A stretch of DNA of 64,000 bases from Heliocidaris tuberculata (Eukaryota; Echinodermata; Echinoidea; Camarodonta; Echinometridae), in the NCBI GenBank assembly GCA_025618425.1, contig CM046845.1, forward strand, positions 10,692,057 to 10,756,056. Reading direction: 5' to 3'. The position numbers and the translations under genes are program-made. Shown here one piece after another: positions 56,978 to 64,000 of the stretch; position 1 is the stretch's first letter; every line of letters starts with the position of its first letter. The notes under the pieces were generated by a model, which saw only the letters and a list, made by a program, of their open reading frames with translations, had not been told where the DNA came from and ran no database searches.

Positions 56978-59693
56978 ATGTTATTAGTGGCAAGGACGCA
57001 GGTGGCGCTTTTATCCCTGATCTTCAGCGCTGTCGCGTATGGTGAATCTATCGCCAGTCCTACCCATTCATCTGGATGTCGCTTGTTCCAAAGCAGCGAT
57101 GACTTGGTTGCATATTGCTCCACCATGGGGTTGAAGAGCGTTCCTCTTGACCTTCCAGATGCCGTCACGAAACTGGTCATCGCAGACAATGAATTACAAT
57201 ATCTGAACGTTTCCTTATTTCGTCATCTCCCACGCCTACAGAAAATTAACTTTCGTCAGAATGGTTTGAGTTCTATTCACGAAGGACTTTTGATTTCCTG
57301 TTGTCGCTTCAAGAACTGGCACTGTCACGAAATAATCTCGTCGAATTGCCTGCCGATTTATCTCACAGGAATCAACATCTAGAATAGTAGATTTTACCCA
57401 AATCCTCTTCTCCTCTGTTCCTATTCTAGCACTTCGTAACGCAACCAACTTGAAAAGCGTAATACTGACCAACAACAAGATTGAGATTGTTGTTTTCACA
57501 GGGTTTCAAAGCCTAGACATTAAAATGATCGACTTATCATCCAGTAAACTCACAGTTGTCCATACGGACCAGTTCTTACCATTTGAAAACACCTACATTC
57601 AATATTTCAACCTCTTTTTTAATAGACTTGAACCACTGCCGGATTGTGTTTTTACCTTAGGATGACTAAGAATCTCATACTCTCTCATAACGTCTTACAA
57701 AACTTCAGCATGTATCCTTTCCTCAGAATGGAATCCCTTGTAACTCTTGACATGCTTGATGTGTCCTCGAACAGATATAATACTATACATCCCTTCAATA
57801 GCATAATTCCATGTGCGGATCTACCACCCTTGGAAAAAATTATTCTTTCAGGACGTAGAATGTTCGCTCTACTATTTATGGCCTTCATATATAGGACTGG
57901 ACAACAAGGAAAATTAAAATTTATCGAGAATGATTCCTTCACGGGGATGACAGCTCTAGAGTTCCTCGATCTGAGTGTAAATCGATTAACTACAATGAGA
58001 AGAGAAGTTTTGGAACCATTAACCCGACTTCAAACCATCATCCTAGCCAAAAACAAATTTAAAGTAACCTTCCTGCGACAGCATTTCGAGGGCTGAGATC
58101 ATTCCGAGTCTTGGATTTTTCAAGAAATCAAATAAATGGAATCGGATTCACCTGGCACATTCCTTTTCTGCAGACTTTGGACCTAACACACGACAGACTT
58201 TTTCGTCGTGTAGGTGCTGCCTTCTACGGCCTAAAATATTTAACAGAGTTGACAATATCTTTCAATCCCTTAAATCTAATTAGAAATAATGCCTTCGAAG
58301 GTGTTGAACACTTGCAAACACTGACTCTGCAATCTCTGGAGCACATTGGAGCTGGCCCTGGTGACCTGGTCGTCCTTTTAAGAATATCACCCATTTGATA
58401 ACCCTCGATCTCTCTGGATCAAATATGTTCCCTTCTTTTGCCTTCTTTCAAGGTCTATCACAGGCCTATCTGAAGACGCTGAAATTACGAAAGACCTTAT
58501 TAACACCAAACAAACTCCTGGACCATCACCGAAACGTTTCGGTTCTTGCGCTTTTTTCTGGGCTAGAAGATCTATCGTTGACTTCAAACAATTTGAATGG
58601 TTTAATATCGGAGACATTCCAAGATCTTACTTCATTAACCAGACTACTTCTTGAGAAATGTGGAATTATCGAGTTACCTGCAGGTTTATTCAGAAAACTA
58701 ATGTCCCTCAGGTATCTCTACCTAACACACAACAACATCAAAGTATTGTCAGCGTCTCATTTCATGGGATTACAATCCTTGGGAACACCTTTTTAGGACA
58801 ATAATGCCATCAAAGAATTCAGTGTGGATCTATTCAAACATACTCCTAAGATATCCTACGTTTACTTTCTTCACAATTTGATTTCAATTGTCCAGAAGGG
58901 AACAGTTCTGCCGAAGGGGATTCTTGATATCTCTAATAATCCATGGTCTTGTGTATGTGAGCCTCATTGGTTTCTATACTACTTGGACACCAGTAATCTC
59001 ACCTTGGTGCATTCAAAGGACACGATCTGTTCTCCTACCTCCATTCAAAGATTTGTCGGCAAACCCCTTCTCAGCTCTCTACCCAGAAGCAACGATTGTG
59101 GACCAAACATCATCCTCTTTGGTTTTATTCCAGTCATTGTTTTAAGTCTTCTCTTCGTCGTGGCAGTTACATACTACTATCGATGAAAGATCAGCTATAA
59201 ATTCTTCTACTTAAAACTAGCTGTGCTTGGTTTGAAGACGTCCGTGGGCATCAGGATTTTCAGCACGACCTCCACGTCATCTACCATGACGACGATGAAG
59301 AGTGGGTCGAACGCGTCTTCCAGCCAGACGCTTTACCGGACTTTCAGAGGATTGCATATGGAGATCGGGATCTGGCGTTAGGGATGTTCTACATGGATGC
59401 CGTCATGGAGTTGATCGAGAACTTACAGTTTTAAAGTTGCCTTCATGAGTAACAAGTCAATTCGTGCTCATTCTTTCATTGACAAATTTCACATGGCTGT
59501 CGATCACATGAACGAGGTCGGGTTGGAAAAGCTAGTGTTGTTTTTTGTTGAAGATATTCCTGACAATCAACTGCCATATCTGATGAGGCTGTTCCTCAGC
59601 AAAAACAAACCATATTTCCTGTGGTCTGAGAACAGGGACTGGCAGAACCTCTTCTTGGCCAAGTTTGCGAAACCGATGAAGACAAATAAATGA
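56978..59693 (+). pseudogene. Toll-like receptor pseudogene
   Basis: An intronless TLR relic. The signal peptide is MLLVARTQVALLSLIFSAVA, followed by an N-terminal Cys cap (GCRLFQSS...YCS) and many leucine-rich repeats (for example LVIADNELQYLNVSLF, LTSNNLNGLISETFQDL). Next come a C-terminal cap (NPWSCVCEPHWF...SNDCGPN), a membrane span (IILFGFIPVIVLSLLFVVAV) and TIR-domain remains including KVAFMSNKSIRAHSF and a FLW box-3-like motif. Frames change near 57285, 57400, 57660, 58095, 58390, 59230 and 59425. In-frame stops lie at 58794-58796 (inside an LRR) and 59184-59186 (TGA where Trp of the juxtamembrane WK is expected). The usual TIR box 2 is poorly preserved. Large TLR families with many pseudogenes are known in echinoids. 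Confidence 0.9.
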
Positions 59694-59865
59694 CACCCTT
59701 CCAACGTAGACGAAACCATGATATAAAGCAGCACAATTGTTGGTGTCTTGCTGACGATGTTTACAAAATGGACATCCATTTATCGTCCGTTTCATTGAAC
59801 TAACTTTACGGAAGCTCGAAATTGTCTTATGACATGTATGAGGTCGGGCGATATAGCATGCTCAC

Positions 59866-60519
59866 TGACAGGCGCGCCGGAAGCAGTTTGGGATTGGGGG
59901 GGGGGGCAAACATTCAAGGGGGCTCATCTTTCAAGGGCTCATGTCTTCTCACCCCTAAAAAAACACGCTTTCCCACCCTCTCACAACAATACAGATCCTA
60001 CTGCTAAATCAAAATTTTACTCAAAAATTCTCTGACAAGCATTTTTGGGGTGTATTTTTACTCGAAAATTCTCTGACAAGAAAAAAAAAAAAAAAAAAAA
60101 AAAAAAAGGTTATCAGCATTTTGGGGGTGTATTTTTACTGGAAAATTCTCTGACAAGCAAAAAAAAAACAAAAAAAACACTAGAATTATGCTAAATTTCT
60201 GCTAAATTTTGTCAAATTATGCTAAAGCGGTCAAAATTCTGCCAGAAAGCAGAATTCTGCCAACTCTGGCAACCTTGCGTCTAATACAAAACCTCCACTA
60301 CGTTAAAGTTTAAAGTTTGAATGCTTTATCTGTCTTCAGTGATCTCCATGAATACGAAAAATGAATACAAAGGCTTACAATTACGTAATAAAGCAATGAA
60401 GCTTTTATATACACACGACTTTTACTCCTTTACTACTGATTTTTTTTTTACGGGGGGGATTTTGGGGGGGCGAAAATGCATTTTGCCCCCCCCCCCACTT
60501 TTTCGTTTGGGGGGCGACC

Positions 60520-60550
<31 letters not shown>

Positions 60551-60562
60551 CTTCCGGCGCCT
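59866..60562. mobile_element. hAT-like MITE with 8-bp target duplication
   Basis: Flanked by ATGCTCAC at 59858-59865 and 60563-60570. The left end has AGGCGCGCCGGAAG and the right end CTTCCGGCGCCT, inverted copies. The interior repeats AAATTCTCTGACAAGC three times and has A, G and C homopolymers, including a 29-base C run (60521-60549). It shares TTCTCTGACAAGC with the element at 15022. No transposase. Confidence 0.75.
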
Positions 60563-60570
60563 ATGCTCAC

Positions 60571-60990
60571 AGATCAATATTTTGTCAGATTGACATTTTT
60601 ATATAGAACGAAATGTTGTTCCTTGTGTATATTAATCATATTTCTAATTCATCTTCATCACTGCAGTGTATTTTATTTGCTGATGATACCAATGTATTTC
60701 TTTCTCATCGTGATTTTGATAAGTTTATTGAAACTACAAAAGTTTCCACGTGGTTTAGAAGCAATAATGTAAAAAAAAAAAGACGAAATGTATAGGCTTC
60801 GAAGTCAACGATCTATAAATGATAATCTTCCTTTTGATATTTCTATTGACGATATAAAAATTAAACACAAAGAAATTACTAAGTTTTTAGGTGTTATTGT
60901 CGATGACAAACTTGAACTGGAATTTCCATATTGCTAACGTTGTGACTTCTGTATCAGTTTGAATCTACATTTGCCACACTCAACCTTGGT
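60571..60990 (+). mobile_element. LINE reverse-transcriptase fragment
   Basis: Translated pieces include YINHISNSSSSLQCILFADD, with the FADD catalytic motif, then FRSNN. After a frame break comes ISIDDIKIKHKEITKFLGVI. It is truncated at both ends and directly abuts the preceding MITE. Confidence 0.75.
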
Positions 60991-61754
60991 GTAGTAAGTG
61001 GGAACCTGATAGCATTTATTCCTTAAATGTACACATGAGCGCTACGGTTGCCGGAGCTAAAGCCGGGATAATATATCCAAACTCCTTTAAGAGACGTTCA
61101 TATTGCATGCGCTATACGAGAACGGTGTACAGTAGACATTTCAACCGACTTTAAAGGCATATTGTAGGTGTTCGTTTTGTTTTTGTTTTGTTTTTTGTTG
61201 AAATCATGTCCATATATTTTTCTTTCTTTATTAATTCATGTGTTTTATTGATTAGTTTCCCCGTGCAGTAGGTAGGTCATATTTCGCTGGCACCAGACTT
61301 AGTGGAAAGCACTGGAAATATTAATGGGTGTACAAGTCTGGCACACAGCAAACCCGTTGTTTGGCCAGTCAGGAATACACCTATAGTCTCTGCATGAGAG
61401 AGTCTTTGGGTCAGGGTAGTGTAAGATATAATAACTTTACCACCATGTGGCGATGAGTGGAAAATGCAGAGCATTACATAAGGCCTGTTCGAATCCCTGT
61501 TCGAATAAAACTGAAGTCCACTCTGGGTGACTGACAATACCTGTTATTGCCTTTGGGTAAACACCCGAATGGTGTCAAATTCCCCATGAGAGCCCACTAA
61601 ATACTATGGGTCTTTAAACGGTGGCGCGATGATGTTCATTGATTTTAGCAATTAGTGCCTGGTAAAGAGTGGGAATTCCCAATATTAGGCAACTCTTGTA
61701 ACTTGTGATTTATTTGTAAACATATATAATACAGGAGAACATTAATTGTGGCTT
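60991..61754. other. Intergenic DNA, nothing recognised
   Basis: Short ORFs only. Confidence 0.45.
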
Positions 61755-61829
61755 GGGGGTATAGCTCAGTCGGTAGAGCGTCCGACCTTAAAGCTTGGAA
61801 AGTCCCGGGTTCGATTCCTGTTGCCTCCG
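61755..61829 (+). pseudogene. tRNA-like gene, Ala-type acceptor, irregular anticodon arm
   Basis: 75 nt. GGGGGTA/TGCCTCC with G3-U70 but discriminator G. The anticodon loop is 9 nt (CCTTAAAGC), so no standard anticodon can be read. The T stem has one mismatch. A and B boxes are good and TTTT follows about 9 bp downstream. Confidence 0.65.
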
Positions 61830-61916
61830 CCTTATACTTTTCCACGTCTCATACAGTCCAGTCTTACATTATTTTCATCAGTGGATGGATCGATTACTCA
61901 CTATAATGATAATTGA

Positions 61917-62030
61917 AAATAACAATAATAACAATAACAAGGATTATAACAACAATAGCAAGAATAGCTACAATGAAAACAATAGCAAAAATAGTGACAT
62001 AGTGAAATAGCAACAATATAGCAAAAAGCA
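61917..62030. repeat. Degenerate AAT/AAC repeat
   Basis: Imperfect AACAAT/AATAGC units on the plus strand. Confidence 0.85.
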
Positions 62031-62267
62031 AAAACAGTAATGTTCCGTTCTTGAATATCTCATATCGCTTTATAACATTCCTAAATATGTACCGTAAATA
62101 TGTGCTTCAAAATAGAAGTTGTAATGTCACCCCTGCTTTTTCGTCGACAACCAGTATCGGTGCACATAATTATTTCCATGCATGCAGGAATAAATTCTAC
62201 CAGGTATGCCTATACTTTACTACACTGGGTCGAGAGCGGAAAATGTCTAAAAAAGACATTATAGCAA

Positions 62268-62333
62268 ATGCCGTGTGGGGGTTCGAACCCACGACTTTCG
62301 TATAACCAGAGGGCCTGATCTCAGGTAATAAGA
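62268..62333 (-). pseudogene. tRNA-like 3' half
   Basis: The minus strand has GTCGTGGGTTCGAACCCCCA, a strong T arm and B box, with no convincing acceptor or D arm. Confidence 0.35.
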
Positions 62334-62567
62334 TCAGCCCCCCCCCCCCCCCGGCCTGGCCCTGGCTGTACCCAGATAATCCTTTTAGCCGAATTTTTAA
62401 CGTGTGGATATGAATATGATACAGCTTTCTTTTACCTTTCGCGCTTTTAATTTACACCTTTACTCAATACCTCAAAAAATGCTTTTCTTCCAGTGGCTAC
62501 GGGGGGGGGGGGGGTGCGTTATTTTTGGTCTTCTGCAGATTCGGAGGTGTTTGTGTTGGGATGTGCG

Positions 62568-63185
62568 GGTGCGTGTGCCCGGGGGGGGGGGGGGCACTCG
62601 ACCCCCAAAGTGGTAGGTATGTGCCGCTGGCAAGACAAAAAAGGGGGGCTTTGGAACTAGCGTATCATGAAAAGGATGGTCTTCGGAACTGCTAACAGTT
62701 TGGAAAAGGGGGGCCTTAGGAACTGGATTACAATGTAAATATGATGCTACGAAACTGGTTCCCACAAGCTCCCATTAGCTAAATACGCTGTGTGTCATGG
62801 TGTGTGTATTCATATAAACTGGGTTAATTCGCATGCATGCGCTCGGCATGACTGAAAACTGAATTCCCTGGGGTGATTAGAACCAGATTGGAAGCAATGG
62901 GGAAAGCCCAGAGAAATTAAGCACGTGGAATGAAATTCGTTTTCAACTTTTCACCAAAAATTATATTCTTCGAAACGGGCCGGGGCGGACAATAACGGCC
63001 GGAACGACCGGGAATGAAAAAAAAGGGGCTGCTTTGGAACGGTTTTCTCTCTTCTTTTATTCAACAAGAAAAAAATGGTATGCTTTAGAACGGAAATTTG
63101 AGTGAAAAAATGGGGGTCTTCTATGCGGCACATATCCACCGCACACTATATACTGAGTGCCCCCCCCCCCCCGGTGCGCGTGTCT
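62568..63185. mobile_element. MITE with poly-G inverted ends
   Basis: The left end is TGTGCCCG, a long G run and GCACTC, then ATGTGCCGC. The right end is the inverse: GCGGCACAT, GAGTGC, a C run, then GGTGCGCGTGT. Imperfect flanking GGTGCGTGT / GGTGCGCGTGT may be the target duplication. The interior repeats GGGGGCTTTGGAAC-like units. No ORF of known type. Confidence 0.6.
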
Positions 63186-63224
63186 CTATTTTCTTCTTTC
63201 TTCTATTTTCCCCCCTTCTTTTTC

Positions 63225-63229
<5 letters not shown>

Positions 63230-63256
<27 letters not shown>
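63230..63256. repeat. (TC)n microsatellite
   Basis: TC repeats followed by T-rich sequence. Confidence 0.95.
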
Positions 63257-63263
<7 letters not shown>

Positions 63264-63600
63264 TTATAAATTCTTCTTTCGGTAAAAAAAAAAAAATTGA
63301 AAAGGAAAAGTTGCATTGAAGCTGTAATTTCAGTTAAGCAACTGTATGAATTTAGTACATTGAGAGTTGAAGTTTAAAAGCTACATTTATTTGGTGCATA
63401 ACTTCTCTGTTGTTCTTTAATGTACATGTATATCATTATCCACTACGAATTGATGAAGATAAGTTTACTGGTAAATTGTAAGAAATTATGTTTGTACTTT
63501 GTCCATGCTTGTATAATATTTGTCATGTTTGTACAGAATATTGATTTCACTGAAAAGAAAAAATAATAGAATCACTTTGATTCAAAACAAAAACACTTTT

Positions 63601-63665
63601 AATAATAATAATAATAATAGAGAATACTTATTAAGCGCATAATTCTCTATGTGCTTTACAATCAT
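63601..63665 (-). mobile_element. Possible LINE 3' tail with ATT repeat
   Basis: On the minus strand TTGTAAAGCACATAGAGAAT and GCGCTTAATAA end in ATT repeats. This is similar in plan to the tail at 28035 (GCGC...TTATAA...ATT). Confidence 0.45.
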
Positions 63666-64000
63666 TTAAAAAAAAATACATTTTCTTCATTTACTTTTCC
63701 CTATACGCCACTGCCCACTACCTAAGTTTCAGATCATTCAGTTCGATGTGATTTCATCTAATAGTAAAAGTTCTAAAACAAAATGTAATAGGCTGGGTTT
63801 TTTTAATAGAAGAAAACTGATAGACCTATACCTACAATTAATATAACCTAATATTGACAGAAATATATATTCTTTGATATTTCATAATTCTAAGCCTCAG
63901 GCTAAGGCAATAGTTTGTAAATTGTATCAAGCAATCAACCTAACACCACTGCACCAAGTAATTAACATAACACCTCAACACCCTTTTTTTCTTCTCCTTC
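63666..64000. other. AT-rich DNA at the window edge, nothing recognised
   Basis: No gene-like ORF. Confidence 0.5.

Noticed and set aside
61277..61537. 86-codon minus ORF
   Set aside because: No family resemblance and no splice or start context.

Overview
This is a eukaryotic, animal-type window: spliced genes, one intron-poor GPCR gene, dense microsatellites, tRNA genes with internal Pol III promoters and many small transposons. The gene content suggests a marine deuterostome invertebrate, most likely an echinoderm (sea-urchin-like). That content is an intronless-style Toll-like receptor pseudogene, a glycogen-targeting PP1 subunit, a divergent rhodopsin-class GPCR and single-exon GCC2/GCC3 cysteine-rich modules. 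The species assignment is inference. Most of the DNA is non-coding and repeat-derived.

Layout. 1-6.6 kb is AT-rich intergenic DNA with three small MITEs. 6.6-15.5 kb is a head-to-tail array of about four related units with Helentron/HINE-type ends (terminal inverted repeat TTAGGTGGTCTGTC, 3' hairpin, CTAG end). It contains tRNA-like segments, 13 TGACGTCA octamers, AGGTCA direct repeats and a nested hAT-like MITE with a 51-base G run. 17.6-19.25 kb holds the PPP1R3-type gene on the minus strand. 19.3-31 kb is intergenic, with microsatellites, Harbinger-like and mariner-like non-autonomous elements, and LINE 3' ends. 31.1-32.2 kb is the GPCR (minus).

35.4-42.9 kb appears to be one minus-strand gene for a secreted cysteine-rich protein. 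A signal-peptide exon and two homologous GCC2/GCC3 exons, all in phase 1, are separated by large introns. Those introns contain a plus-strand LINE, itself interrupted by a mariner-like element, and a broken THAP-domain gene. 43-46.6 kb holds a 102-bp MITE with a perfect 8-bp target duplication, a palindromic Tc1 remnant and a LINE tail.

48-61.8 kb is the most unusual part. Seven tRNA genes or tRNA-like genes have an alanine-type body (acceptor G3-U70, mostly discriminator A73) but anticodons UAU, AAA, UAA, UAA, UAC, CAA and one irregular loop. None is an Ala anticodon. All have A and B boxes and a nearby T-run terminator, and several lie in segmental duplications. 57.0-59.7 kb is a Toll-like receptor pseudogene with two nonsense codons and about seven frameshifts. 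The remainder (59.9-64 kb) is a hAT-like MITE, a reverse-transcriptase fragment, a poly-G-ended MITE and repeats.

Only three loci look like genes able to make protein: the PPP1R3-type gene, the GPCR and the GCC2/GCC3 gene (one of whose exons has a 1-bp deletion). They are not obviously related in function, and no operon-like organisation is expected.
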